A DNA stretch of 64,000 nucleotides from Cannabis sativa (Eukaryota; Streptophyta; Magnoliopsida; Rosales; Cannabaceae). Positions 27,301-39,057 of this stretch are shown here, in pieces. The stretch spans positions 30,121,660-30,185,659 of the forward strand of contig NC_083601.1 of NCBI RefSeq assembly GCF_029168945.1, in the 5' to 3' direction. The notes beneath the pieces are model-generated. The model saw only the letters and a list, made by a program, of their open reading frames with translations. It was not told the DNA's origin and searched no databases. A program made the translations under genes and the position numbers. Numbering within the stretch: the first letter of the stretch is position 1; each line of letters begins with the position of its first letter.

Positions 27301-27547
27301 ACCCCACAAAAACACTATAAATACCCCCCAAAACTCATTAAAGAGGGGTCGAGAATTTTGGGTTGCATAAGTGCTAGAAGAGTAAAAACTCACCAAGAAC
27401 ATTCTCTGTATTAAATACTATCATAAATACACAGACTCGTGGACTAAGGCTCATTAACGCCCCAACCACGTAAAAATTTCTCTCTTAATTTCTTATAGCT
27501 CTCTAAACTATTATTATTTTATTGGTTGCCGAAAACCTCGGTCAACA
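24351..27547 (+). mobile_element. Solo LTR (about 737 bp) interrupted by a second solo LTR
   Basis: Starts TGTTGCCCC and ends GGTCAACA. It is flanked by ATTAT at 24346-24350 and 27548-27552. Removing the inserted 2455-bp LTR and one target copy leaves about 737 bp. A TATA-like ACTATAAATACCCC at about 27314-27328 sets plus orientation. The ending GCCGAAAACCTCGGTCAACA resembles LTRs of Tat-type Ty3-gypsy elements, which I recall rather than demonstrate. No internal element sequence is left, so it is a recombination-derived solo LTR. Confidence 0.85.
24653..27107 (+). mobile_element. Long solo LTR (2455 bp) nested in the previous one
   Basis: Starts TGTAATACCCGG and ends GGCGTTACA, with TGTAC on both sides (24648-24652 and 27108-27112). 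No primer-binding site, coding sequence or partner LTR accompanies it. Length and TGTAA/TTACA ends suggest a Tekay/Del-like Ty3-gypsy LTR, an inference. It holds a GC-rich imperfect palindrome at 25957-25995 and a pyrimidine-rich tract near 25170-25210. Plus orientation is likely but not proven. Confidence 0.87.
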
Positions 27548-27552
27548 ATTAT

Positions 27553-28019
27553 ATATATAGTTTTTATTTTTATCCATTAGTTTATCAATTTTTTTTTTAA
27601 TTTATCTAATTATTATATATATTTTTTTTATTAATATCTATTTGTTTTATCTAATTAAATTATAGTTTATCTAATTAAATAAACTTTTTGTCAAAACAAT
27701 ATTATAAATTTAAATACAAACAATTCATATTCTTCTCTTCTTCTTTTTTTTTTCTAATTTTTTTAGTGTCCAATATATTATTATATTAATTTTTTTTTTT
27801 ATATTAAAACAAAACACAAGTGATATATATGTTTTGAATTAAACTAATAATAATAATAAAAAAAAAAAGTGTTGTAAAAAACATATAAATAAAATAGTTT
27901 TAATTACTATTTATATGATTATTTAAATTGTTAAAGAAATTCTAATCATACTTTATTATTTTTTTTGTTTTATTTTTTTAAATGATTCTATAATTTTGTT
28001 TAAGATATATATTTATATT
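27553..28019. other. AT-rich spacer
   Basis: Runs of T, TA and TAA only. No gene or repeat structure that I can define. Confidence 0.5.
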
Positions 28020-28205
28020 TAGCTCTTAGTAAATATTTAGGATAATTTTATTGTAATGGCATAGATGAAATAATACAATAATATTATGTCTAATTATTAA
28101 GTACAAATATACTAATCTCAAAGGATGACATTTGTCACTAATTAATAGAGAGAGAGTGTAAAAGAGAGTACAAAAGAGAGTCTCCTTAGCACTCCTCTAA
28201 TAAAA
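28020..28205. repeat. Second copy of the repeat hit by copia, inverted
   Basis: Its reverse complement matches 5567-5693 joined to the sequence after 23549. It contains CTATG only once where the copia element inserted, so it represents an unoccupied relative of the target site. Confidence 0.7.
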
Positions 28206-28327
28206 TATATAGAGCAAAGAGTATTCTTTCAACAGTAGACTAGGCTACTAAACCACTATATATTTTTTAAAAATATATAATAAAATATATTTTGTATAAC
28301 TCTTTGAACACTCGCTATGAGTACTTC

Positions 28328-28521
28328 CAGGGCCGGCCCTGAAACAAAGTGGGCCATACGGAAAAAAAAAAAATTGGGCCCTTATGTTAGAAAAAATGTG
28401 GTATTTTTCAAAATCGGTAAAAAAATGTATAATTTTAAAAGAAGAAAAAAAAATTTTGAACCCCTGAACTGGGTGGGCCCTAGGCACAGGCCTAGCCCGC
28501 CTATGCCCAGGGCCGGGCCTG
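28328..28521. mobile_element. hAT-type MITE, 194 bp
   Basis: Ends are CAGGGCCGGCCCTG and CAGGGCCGGGCCTG, imperfect terminal inverted repeats, flanked by the 8-bp duplication AGTACTTC (28320-28327 and 28522-28529). An 8-bp duplication with CAGGG ends indicates a non-autonomous hAT element. Shares its ends and the subterminal GGGCCCTAGGCAC and CCTAGCCCGCCTATGC segments with the element at 41716-42005. Confidence 0.9.
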
Positions 28522-28578
28522 AGTACTTCCATGTTTATTATCGGATATTCAAATAACCTTTGAATACTCGTATAAATT

Positions 28579-28950
28579 TGATGGACACCCGAAGCCTAAG
28601 GTGAGATTTACCTATGTGAGAAGGGGTAAACGCAATTAAGTAGTGGGCTGAGGGCTTTTCAGTAATTTTGTGTCAAGTGAGCTGCCTTTTAGTGTTTGGG
28701 TGTGACTGAGAGTTTGTTATGCAATTGGAGAGTAAAATCTTGCATCAGTAGAGGGCTCTTGCTCTCTACCATTGTAAGAGTGAACACTCATAGTTTCCTT
28801 TCTGTTGTAAGAGATATAATCTCTATTTCCATTTGAATCAATAACAGCTCACTACTTCTCTATTCATCTGTTGCATTTAATTGTTCTTCTTAATTGTGTT
28901 ACTGTGATACTGTTACTGTGGGAGAAGCTATCAACAGCAGGTACTCATCA
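28579..28950 (+). repeat. Reina-like 5' LTR
   Basis: 372 bp, TG/CA ends, followed by A and TTGGTATCAGAGC. Pairs with 33570-33941. Confidence 0.94.
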
Positions 28951-28952
28951 AT

Positions 28953-28964
28953 TGGTATCAGAGC
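28953..28964 (+). other. Reina-like primer-binding site
   Basis: TGGTATCAGAGC, complementary to the 3' end of initiator tRNA-Met. Confidence 0.9.
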
Positions 28965-28979
28965 ACCGGTCACTGGTGG

Positions 28980-31900
28980 ATGCCGTCGACGAGGATGGAA
29001 AAAAGAATTGATGGAATAGAGGCGGATGTGGGAAGTTTGAAGCTCGATATGAACAGTTTGAAGACAGATATGAGCAGTATCAAATCCATCCTAGGAGAGA
29101 TCAAGAATAGTCAAATGGGTAAGGATCGGACGATATCGGGGTTGGCGGAGCAGGTGCGGATGTGTTTGAACGGTCAAGCAAAAATCTCAGATGAGATGCT
29201 ATCCCTCCGTGAAACCCAGGGACCAACGCCGAGTACGGGCCGAAGATCCATCAACGAACGGCCTCCTTCTCCGGCAGCGGTCGCTTCAAACAGTAGAGAG
29301 GGAGATTGGGTACACCGTTCGGAGTTCACAACCAGGAAAATTGAGTTGCCCGTCTTCTCCGGCGACGACCCCGATGAGTGGACGTTCAGAGCCGATCGAT
29401 ACTTCGGTCTCCAACGATTAAACCCAGCAGAGCAACTCGAGGCGGCGGTGTTGTGCTTAGAAGGGGCAGCCCTTCAATGGTTTCGGTGGGAAAATTCTAG
29501 ACAGCCCATTAACTCGTGGGAAGAATTAAAGGAGATGGTGATTCGCAGGTTCCGACCGGCGCACGAAGGGACGGTGTATGACCGTTTTTTCCAACTACAG
29601 CAGCAGGCGACTTCGGTGCAGGAGTATCGACGCCAGTTTGAAGCTTTGGCGGCATCCATGGGGCAGATGTCCGACCAGGCGTTGTTTGCTGCCTTTGTTA
29701 ATGGTTTGAAGATGGAGGTGCAAGGCCCACTACGCCTCTTGGAGCCCAATGGGTTGATCAAGGCAATGGAGCTGGCTGAGTCCATTGAAGCCAACCAAGC
29801 TTTAGTCCGTAACTCACGGATTGGGCCGAGTAAGTCTAGCCCAGGCCCAATAAGACCCATCAACTCATTTTTCAACTCTGAAGCCACTAAAGGGACTCAC
29901 GTGCAACCTCACATGTCATCTCCTCTTTCCCCAGCTTCGTCTAGCTCCAGCTACAAGTCCACTCAATCTTCAACTTCACCCACTCGATTCAAGAAGTATA
30001 CAGAGGCGGAATTGAGGGAAAAAAGAAACCGAGGTGTGTGTTATAAGTGTGATGAACGGTGGTATAGGGGGCATGAATGTAAATCAGCTGAGTTACAAGT
30101 GATTGTGGTACAAGATGAGCCGATAGAAGACCCACCGGAAGATTGGACTCCCAACGCCCTCGATACACCATCAATGGAGGCGGCTGAAGCTCAGATAGTG
30201 GAGGTCTCCTTGAATTCGGTGGCTGGGTTGACATCACCAAAGACCATGAAACACTCGGGTTGCATCAACGGACAAGAGGTGGTGGTTTTAATTGATAGTG
30301 GCGCCACTCACAATTTCATCACCACTGAATTGGCGACCAAATTGAAACTGCCAATCTCTGAAACTGAGGCTTATGGGGTACAAATGGGAAGCGGACGGGC
30401 GGTAAAAGGGGCTGGGGTGTGTCGCTCGGTTCCGTTAGAGCTGCAAAGTATTTACATAAGGGAAGATTTTCTTCCTCTGCCATTGGGAAGCACGGATGTA
30501 ATATTGGGGGTACAATGGCTGGAAACTTTGAAGAAAACTACTCATTATTGGCAAGATCATAAAATGGAGTTCATGGTAGGCGGTCAAAAAATTGTGTTGC
30601 AAGGAGATCCTTCTCTTCATAAGATACCGGTGTCATTGAAGGCTATGCTTGGGATTTTGCGAACTGAAAAACAAGGAGTGCTGATTGAACTCGGCAGTGC
30701 GGCAGTGGTGGCAACAGAGATACACTACAATGAGGACATTTCTTCGTTATTGGCACGGTACTCCAAGGTGTTTGAGGTGCCCACGAAGCTACCACCTTCA
30801 CGACAACACGACCATACCATCAACTTGCGCTCCGATGCAGCACCCGTGAGTGTGAGACCTTACCGTTACCCACACTTCCAAAAAGGAGAGATAGAGCGAT
30901 TGGTAACGGAAATGTTGGCAGCCGGCATTTGTCAAGATAGTAACAGCCCATTCTCGAGCCCGGTCCTACTAGTGAAGAAAAAAGATGGTAGTTGGAGGTT
31001 TTGCGTGGATTACCGGGCTTTGAATCGAGAGACAATACCGGACAAGTTCCCTATACCGGTGATTGATGAGTTGTTAGATGAGCTTCATGGCGCTCAAGTG
31101 TTCTCAAAATTGGACTTGAGATCAGGTTACCATCAAATCCGGGTTCGGCCCGAGGATGTCCACAAAACTGCGTTTCGTACCCACGAAGGCCACTATGAGT
31201 TTTTGGTTATGCCGTTTGGACTCACCAACGCCCCCGCGACCTTTCAATCTCAGATGAATGCCATTTTCAAGACATTGCTCCGCGAGTGCGTGTTAGTGTT
31301 CTTTGACGATATTCTGGTGTATAGTCCTGATGAGACAACTCACTTGCAACACCTCAAGATGGTTTTACAACTCCTCCTTGACCACGAGTTCTTTGCAAAT
31401 CTCAAGAAGTGCTCGTTTGGACAGCGGCAAATTGAATATTTGGGTCATATTGTAAGTGGACAAGGAGTAGCCGTGGATGACTCCAAGATCCAGGCTATGT
31501 TATCTTGGCCCGTGCCAACTACGCTCAAGGAGTTACGTGGATTTCTTGGTCTTACGGGGTATTACCGCAAGTTCGTCAAAGACTATGGGAGTATTGCTCG
31601 GCCACTAACGGACCAACTGAAGAAGGACAACTTCCACTGGTCCACAGCTGCCACCGAAGCCTTTCACGCGTTGAAGACAGCCATGACCACGGTACCTGTC
31701 CTTGCTTTGCCTGATTTTCGCAAGCCCTTTGTGGTGGAAGCGGATGCTTCAGGGTACGGGTTAGGGGCTGTTTTAATGCAAGAGGGTCGTCCTATCGCAT
31801 ACTTCAGTCAGATTTTGAAACCCCGTGCTCAGCTTAAATCCATTTATGAGAAGGAATTGATGGCCATCGTGTTGGCGATCCTCAAGTGGCGGCCTTACTT

Positions 31901-33630
31901 ATTGGGGCGTTGCTTCATTGTTCGAACCGATCAACAGAGTTTGAATTTTCTGCTTGAACAACGATTGGTGACTCCGGAACATCAGAAGTGGTTGGTGAAA
32001 CTGTTAGGGTATGATTTTGACATTCGCACGGCACAGGGTGGGCAACCGGGCTGCTGTTGCCTTGTCTCGGGTGCAGGCTAGGGAGTGTTGTGTGCTCACT
32101 ACCACGACTTGGCCGGATTGGGCAGTGGTTGAACAAGAAAACAGTCAAGATCCTTTCCTCTCACGTGTTATGGCAGATTTGGAACAAGGGAAAGAAGTTC
32201 CGGGATTCACTTTGACAAAGGGTCGGTTGTTGTATTGCAACCGGTTGGTCTTGGCAGCTACATCTTCTTTAATTCCGCATTTCTTGCAAGAGTATCATAG
32301 CTCTCCCGTGGGTGGTCATTCCGGAGAGTACCGCACTTACCTTCGTCTGCGTGGGGATGTGTATTGGGTGGGCATGAAGGCTCGCGTGGGGGACTTTGTC
32401 CGCGCTTGTGACATTTGCCAACGAAACAAGCATCTTACTATGTCACCAGGGGGGTTACTGCAGCCATTGGAATTACCCGCTCAAGTATGGGAAGATTTGA
32501 CTATGGATTTCATTGAAGGCTTACCCAAGTCGGAGGGTGTCGACACAATACTTGTGGTGGTGGATCGGCTGAGCAAGTATAGCCATTTCATTCCCCTCAA
32601 ACATCCATTTACAGCTCGTACGGTCGCCGAACACTTTATCCGAGAGGTTGTCAAGCTTCATGGCCTTCCTCGTACCATTGTCTCGGATCGGGATCGGGTC
32701 TTTCTGAGCCATTTTTGGGCTGAACTGTTTCGCCTTCAGGGCACTCAGCTGAGACATAGCACTGCTTACCACCCCCAAACGGATGGCCAATCGGAAGTGG
32801 TCAATCGTTGTTTGGAAACGTATCTTCGTTGCTTCGCTTCGGATAGGCCTAAGGCTTGGGCTAAATGGTTGTCTTGGGCTGAATATTGGTATAACACCAC
32901 TTACCATTCCTCCTTGGGTTGTACACCTTTTCGGGTACTCTATGGACGTGACCCTCCACCCTTGGTCCGTTACTCGGATGGGTCTACTGCCGTGTTAGCT
33001 GTGGAGCAGTATTTGGAAGAAAGGGATGGGTTTCTGGATGATTTCAAGATGCATCTGTTGCGTGCTCAACACAAAATGAAGGCCGCAGCTGATTCGTCGC
33101 GTCGGCACGTGGAATTTGTCGTTGGCGACCATGTCTTCCTTAAACTCCGCCCTTATTGACAGAAATCTCTTGCCATCCGCAAAAACGAGAAGCTGGCTGC
33201 TCGTTTCTACGGTCCTTTTACGATTCTGCAGCGAGTGGGACCAGTGGCGTATCGTTTGGACCTTTCCGTGTCATCTGCTGTTCATCCGGTGTTCCATGTC
33301 TCTCAACTTCGTGCGGCAGTTGGCACAGCACACTCTTCACCAACTATTCCACCTACTTTGACTGCTGGTTTGGAGTTGGTGGTGGAACCAGCTGAGTTGT
33401 TGAATGTGCGTCAGCGGCCATCATCCCAAGGGGCCCCCATTGAAGTGTTGATTCGCTGGAAGGACTTGCCTTTGTTTGAAGCGACATGGGAAGATTTTGA
33501 CACCATCCAAGCTCAGTTTCCTGCTTTCAACCTTGAGGACAAGGTTAGAGATTTAGGGGGGGGGGGTAATGATGGACACCCGAAGCCTAAGGTGAGATTT
33601 ACCTATGTGAGAAGGGGTAAACGCAATTAA
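28980..33630 (+). pseudogene. Reina-like gag-pol, broken by one frameshift and one stop
   Basis: Starts at ATG 28980. The N-terminus is coiled-coil-like (MEKRIDGIEADVGSLKLDMNSL), then Gag (ALQWFRWENSRQPINSW), the CYKCDERWYRGHEC knuckle (about 30040-30081), protease (LIDSGATHNFIT), reverse transcriptase (VFFDDILVYS) and RNase H (VVEADASGYGLGAVL). The frame is lost near 32020-32040 just after GYDFDIR. The other frame carries the integrase finger (CDICQRNK), its core (DFIEGLPKS, SDRDRVF, AYHPQTDGQSEVVNRC) and the C-terminal part. An in-frame TGA at 33157-33159 then interrupts before QKSLAIRKNEKLA. The same frame continues to a chromodomain (EVLIRWKDLPLFEATWEDF) and stops at 33630, about 60 bp inside the 3' LTR. 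Confidence 0.94.
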
Positions 33631-33941
33631 GTAGTGGGCTGAGGGCTTTTCAGTAATTTTGTGTCAAGTGAGCTGCCTTTTAGTGTTTGGGTGTGGCTGA
33701 GAGTTAGTTATGCAATTGGAGAGTAAAATCTTGCATCAGTAGAGGGCTCTTGCTCTCTACCATTGTAAGAGTGAACACTCATAGTTTCCTTTCTGTTGTA
33801 AGAGATATAATCTCTATTTCCATTTGAATCAATAACAGCTCACTACTTCTCTATTCATCTGTTGCATTTGATTGTTCTTCTTAATTGTGTTACTATGATA
33901 TTGTTACTGTGGGAGAAGCTATCAACAGCAGGTACTCATCA
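33570..33941 (+). repeat. Reina-like 3' LTR
   Basis: 372-bp copy of 28579-28950, preceded by the G-run polypurine tract. Its first 61 bases also encode the last residues of pol. Confidence 0.93.
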
Positions 33942-33946
33942 AAATT

Positions 33947-34437
33947 CAGTGTTGTCTAAATTCATCTTACAACAATATATATTACAAGAAATATATTATA
34001 TGTTAAAAAAAAAATAGATGTTATATCCAAAATAAGCCAACAAATTTACTTAGCTACAAGGAAAAATTTTCTAGCTATCCCCTTTCTTCCGCTAACTGAG
34101 CATCGAACAACGAATATGATATGCAACCTTGCTAAAAACTCAGTATATATACTCGAAGTCTAGAACACAAACAGAGAAAATACTAAGAAGATCAACATCA
34201 AATTCAAGTACCAAATGTAATGTGAATGTTTTCGAGTCAAGCCAATATATATGTAACCAGAAAATCACCGGAGCATTTCAGTTTCAACAAAAAATAAATA
34301 AAATTCAATGCATAGATCTGGTGTGTACATTGACATCATAGCTAACATCATCCCATTTGGCTTGCCACTTAGTTGGCAAGCCACATAAGTCCATTACTTA
34401 TTCATCTGAAGAGGGTCCACTACTTGAGTCACAATAC
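33947..34437. other. Spacer and 3' UTR of the ferredoxin gene
   Basis: No gene. The part near 34320-34437 is likely 3' UTR of the minus-strand ferredoxin gene; the rest is AT-rich. Confidence 0.5.
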
Positions 34438-34902
34438 TTAGTAGAGATCAGATTCCTTGTGTGTTTCAATCACGCAGTCTGAAGTTGGCTTTGAGACACA
34501 TGTCAGAATGTACCCGTTATTGATTTGATCGTCATCGAGGAAGGATTGATCCGACTGGTCCACTGATCCAGAAATGAGTTTCCCTGCACAGGTCGAACAA
34601 GAACCAGCCCTGCAAGAGTATGGCAAATCCAAACCTGCTTCTTCACCTGACTCGAGTATGTAGGCATCGTCAGGGGCCTCAAACTCATGCTCGTTTCCAT
34701 CTTCCCCTATCAATTTGATTTTGTAGTTTGCCATTGCAGATACTCTGAAGGAGGAAGACTTGAGTCCAAATGCTTTAGAAGTTTTCCTTAGAGAGCCCAG
34801 AGAACATCTATTCTGAGTTAAGGCAAGCGATCTACTATGTGGTGTGGTTTTAAATGAAGAAATCGTTGTAAGTTTCATTGTTGCCATGCTCACAGTAGCC
34901 AT
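34438..34902 (-). CDS. Plant-type [2Fe-2S] ferredoxin, plastid precursor
   Basis: Soluble one-electron carrier of plastids that passes electrons to partners such as ferredoxin-NADP reductase. The 154-residue protein is uninterrupted. Residues 1 to about 56 are Ser/Thr/Lys-rich with almost no acid, ending near RVSA, as in a transit peptide; the mature part begins near MANYKIKL. Ligands Cys97, Cys102, Cys105 and Cys135 give the canonical C-X4-C-X2-C-X29-C within [14 protein letters not shown] and YILTC. The end, [10 protein letters not shown], is typical. Whether it is a leaf or non-photosynthetic isoform cannot be decided from sequence alone. The coding sequence has no intron, but splice-like signals put an intron in the leader. 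Confidence 0.96.
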   Translation of the reverse strand: MATVSMATMKLTTISSFKTTPHSRSLALTQNRCSLGSLRKTSKAFGLKSSSFRVSAMANYKIKLIGEDGNEHEFEAPDDAYILESGEEAGLDLPYSCRAGSCSTCAGKLISGSVDQSDQSFLDDDQINNGYILTCVSKPTSDCVIETHKESDLY

Positions 34903-34911
34903 TTTTTACAC

Positions 34912-36660
34912 CTGGCATCAAAAAATAAATTCAAGTTTTTTTGTGAAACTGAACGAAATAATAAGTTCAAGAAAAAGTAGCTCTCTACTCATTCAAATGA
35001 TTTACAAGAAAATTCAATAGGATCTGGAATGAATCAATATCTTCCATGACATGATAACCTCTAAATTCTCTACGAGATTTACTCATTTCTGAAACCAACA
35101 AAAGTATGTTGTTTTAACATCCTTTAATGTAGAAAGCAAAATAAATTGCAGATAAGCCAAGTCAATATAAAATATATAAGATTGTGACCATGATACCTAC
35201 GCAACTAAGATTCATATCCTTCTAAATAGGTTAAAAAAACTATAAATATTGAATAGATTCTATTCTGAGTAACAAAACCAACCATTGTGAATCTTTCTTA
35301 GTTACTGCAGTAACATTCCTCATCTGTCGACATTAGAGCTAACATAAGGGAAGAACAACAGGGGAGTTCCATATTATTTTATACATCTTGCAACTAAAAG
35401 CAGTGCCAGCAAGAACGTCAAGAAGATCCTATATTAAAAGTGTATACTTATCATCCATCATATATATATGTCTCAATATGTTCAGATCAACTACTCCCGT
35501 ATCAATCCATACACGTTTATATTATACCTAGAATCTAGAACAACTTGTAGAAGGAAGTCAAATTTATAGTACTACATATAAGCATTACCCTAACCATCAA
35601 CTTCAACATAGCACGTCAAGCACACAGAGCAGTGGTAGCAGATATGGTTTCAAACTTTGGGCCAATCATTAAACCTAGAACTCTGGATTTCATCTGCAAC
35701 TACAAAAATCGATTTTTTCTTGTTGTGGATACTGTAACTCCCTAAAATCTCCCAAAGCAACAGCCAAGTCTCAAATACAGTTCAAGATTAGGCAGAGCAG
35801 GCAAGGGAGATTGAGAAAACAACTAATTAAGTTTAATTAGTAACCTTAATACCATTAATAATAACATGGACTACTCATTCCTAATTAGTTTTGAAATGGA
35901 ACGACATACTTCTTACCGTACCTTTTCTACTTTCCTTACCTCATTTCTACGTTCTAATAATACAATAAGCTACTCTACTCATCAGCCGTTAGTTTCGAGT
36001 ACTTTCTAAATCATATCTAACACAATCTAGTTGCTATTCATCTCATGTTGTACCATAAAGTCTTAGTGCTATACAAGTTATTAGTAGGAGTTTGTTTATA
36101 CATCAAATGAGGCTCATATAGATTTCAGGAGAAGGGGTTGTTGTGAATTAACCGCAAGACAATACTACCGGGAATGATTCGTTTTTGTCATTCCTAAGCT
36201 ATTGTACTTCAGTGTTCAGATTAATCCAAATCCCTCAGAAGTCTAAGCAATCAAACAATAGCATTTTTCACTTCACATAACATAACATCTGAACCAAAAA
36301 CAACACAAAACATATTGAGACATTTTGTACACTCATACAGAAAGAAGGAAAAAAAAAACATTAAACAACAATAATAATAACATTAAGAGGTGTATCCCAT
36401 TATACCATGAAAAAGTCAAAATTTAGAGGGACATAACAGAGTGAGCTAGATCATTTATTATACAAAGAAACTTTTAGTCCAAGACAAATTGACCGATATA
36501 AACAAGACCAAGATAAGCAAACACACATACATACAAACAATTCTTCTTATTTGTTACCACAGAGAAAAAATAAATCAACAACAAAATAAAGAATGAACTT
36601 TTTGTTTACTGAAATACAATTCTTAAAATGAAGAGAAGAAAAAAAGGAAGAAAGATTTAC
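34912..36660 (-). other. Probable 5' UTR intron of the ferredoxin gene
   Basis: Minus strand: donor CCCAAG|GTAAATC (intron starts 36660) and acceptor TTTGATGCCAG|GTG nine bases before the ATG. The 1749-bp interval has no coding content. A leader exon would lie from 36661 up to about 36760. This is inferred from splice motifs only. Confidence 0.55.
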
Positions 36661-36779
36661 CTTGGGTGATCGATGAAAAGGAAAGAGATCTTGGTGAGCG
36701 GAAGGTCCGAGAAAGGGCCAAAACTGAAAAGGGTATTATCACTCACTATCAGGGTGGCTCACCCCTCCTATATGATTAT

Positions 36780-38572
36780 TACCCTAACCCCTTTCAGAAC
36801 ATTAGAATAAAATAAATTACACATGTCTCACTTGGGACCACAAATTGTTCACCCATTTTCCAATTTTTCAATTATTTGTGTATTTAACTTTTTTTTTTTT
36901 TTTGTAAATTAATTATTGGAGGACTAAAATTTTGGGCTCTTTTATTATTATAGTTATAAATATATATTTTTTTTTTTAAGAAATATTTGCACCAATAACT
37001 ATTATTATTAAATTATTTAAGAATTTACCCTTACATATTTTAATACTTACAATTCAGGTCATTGTTTTTGAGAGGTAGACCAATATATAATTATTGGTTC
37101 TCTCTCCTAAGTTTTGCCTAGACGCTAGTTTTTTTTTTCTCTCTTTTTTTTTTTTTTTTTTCTAATAACAATCTTATTTTTTAAAAAATAACAGTAGAGT
37201 AGGTTGATCAAATTTTTTTTTTTTACATTTTTTTTTTTTACATTCTATTCTTTTTTTTTACATTTTTTTTTTAATCTAATTAATAGTTTTAGAAAGAAAT
37301 AATGTGAATAGTAAATTATTTATGAAATTATCTTAGACCATTTTATTGTTTTAAATATCACGCCTACTAAAATTAAAAATTAACCGTATGTTTTTCTTTT
37401 ACATTAATTTATTCACTCTCCTAGTTGATATACAATTAGTTTTTTTTTAAAAAAAAAAAAAATTATGTGAATAAACAACACAAATTGTAACAATTCTCAC
37501 TTTCTTTATTTCTTATTTTTTTTTTATTTCAAAAGTTTTTTCAGCCACACAATTTATTATTTGAACACAAAAATTACATTATTATAATCTTTTTTTTAAG
37601 GTGATCATTTTGACACGTTAGAAACATATATTTTTCTGTTACAAAAAAATAACTAAAATTACAAGTTAGACTAAGGTTTCTTAAATAACAAAATAACACA
37701 CTATAACTTAAAATCTAAAAAAAAAAAAATTATAAATCTCCTCCAATATCTATCTTTTTATTTTTTTTCCTTTTTGTTTACCTTTTCTTTTTCGACATTA
37801 TTATCTTCTTCATTTATTATTTTTTTTATTTTTTTTTCTCTTAATTTATTATTTCTCTTAGTTTTTCTTTTTATTTTTCCTCTAACATTTAGATATCTCT
37901 CTTATTTTTTACTGACTCCGAAAAAAGACGATTTGTATTAAAAGAAACTTTTTTTATTCCTTTTTATATTTTGTAACAAAAAGTAATAAAATATTAACTT
38001 TAATAAACTTTAACATATCAAGTAACATTATAACTTAACATAAAGTCTTCTGTTATTTTGTATTTAAAAGTTATGATATAGTATACTAATAATAAATTTA
38101 TTTAATAAAAAAATTTTAATATGTTAATACAAAAACTTATACAGTTACTAAATAGTATCTTAAACATAATAGAATTAGTTACAATATAAAAATTATTATA
38201 TATATTAATTTTAGGTTGCCAGATCAAAATAAGCAACTAAATGTAGTGTATGAGAAAAAAGTTATCTTGAATTAATTTTTTTTAATAAAAAAGTAACTAA
38301 TTGATATATTATTTATAGCAAAAGCAACCAAAAGGTTGCTTTTTAAAAAATTTGCAAAACACTGAAACTTCTAGAAGCGAGATTTCTCAATTTTTTTTTT
38401 CTATTTTCGGTAATTATTTTATATTTCGGTATTTATGCTGATGTGGCATATCGGTATTTGTGCAAAAAAATTTCTTAAAGGTACTTTTATAAATAAAATT
38501 AATTTTAGGTATAATATTGAAAAGACCCCTTTTTTTAATAATAAGATAGGGGCGAGGAGAGGGCTTTCCCAG
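36780..38572. other. AT-rich spacer upstream of ferredoxin
   Basis: Long T and A homopolymers and TA-rich sequence throughout. No credible gene on either strand. Confidence 0.55.
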
Positions 38573-38581
38573 TTCCCCTCA

Positions 38582-38688
38582 ATTTTTTTTTTATTTAAGC
38601 GTGCATATATTATACAATGTGTAATTTGGAACTCGAACCCAAGATGCACTTTCCTATAGCCACTTGAGCTAGCCTCAAGTGGTCATGC
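38582..38688 (-). mobile_element. Short tRNA-derived SINE with 9-bp target duplication
   Basis: On the minus strand it starts near GCATGACCACTTGAGG. It carries an A box (TAGCTCAAGTGG) and B box (GGTTCGAGTTCC), then a short body, and ends in an A-rich tail (about 38583-38598). TTCCCCTCA flanks it on both sides (38573-38581 and 38689-38697). RNA polymerase III boxes, an A tail and a direct duplication are the three defining SINE traits. Confidence 0.8.
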
Positions 38689-38697
38689 TTCCCCTCA

Positions 38698-39057
38698 GTG
38701 TTAATACAATAAAGTATCATTATTATTAAAGTTAATTGAAACATAACTTCTAATCTTTTACTTTACTTGCATTTAAAAAATTTCATCTATTTGAGATATT
38801 AATTGTTATGTTAGACTGTCCACGTGGACACAATGTACACATGGTACAATTTTATTAGTCTACGTAAAAAATTATTTAAAAATTTTAAAAAATTAAAATT
38901 AAAAAAATTGTTAATAAAAAAATATATATGGTTTTTTATAATTTTAAATTAAAATAATACAATTTGAATAACTTCAAATACATCTACATCTCAGGAGCTA
39001 TTTGAATTTTATTTACAAAACCTAATCAAACAATTGATAAAGAATAAGTTACTGTTC
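38698..39057. other. AT-rich spacer
   Basis: No gene or repeat borders seen. Confidence 0.5.

Larger units (their letters stand above)
28579..33941 (+). mobile_element. Compact chromodomain Ty3-gypsy element (Reina-like)
   Basis: 5363-bp element with 372-bp LTRs (28579-28950 and 33570-33941), TGATGGACAC to ACTCATCA, flanked by AAATT (28574-28578 and 33942-33946). A perfect TGGTATCAGAGC primer site follows the 5' LTR, and an 11-G polypurine tract (33556-33566) precedes the 3' LTR. Small size, short LTRs and a C-terminal chromodomain fit the Reina chromovirus lineage. I count about five LTR differences, so it is older than the Athila and copia copies. Confidence 0.94.

Noticed and set aside
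29474..29887. Minus-strand 137-codon frame in the Reina-like gag
   Set aside because: Antisense shadow of the GC-rich gag frame.
32521..32907. Minus-strand 128-codon frame in the Reina-like integrase
   Set aside because: Antisense shadow of the integrase coding sequence.
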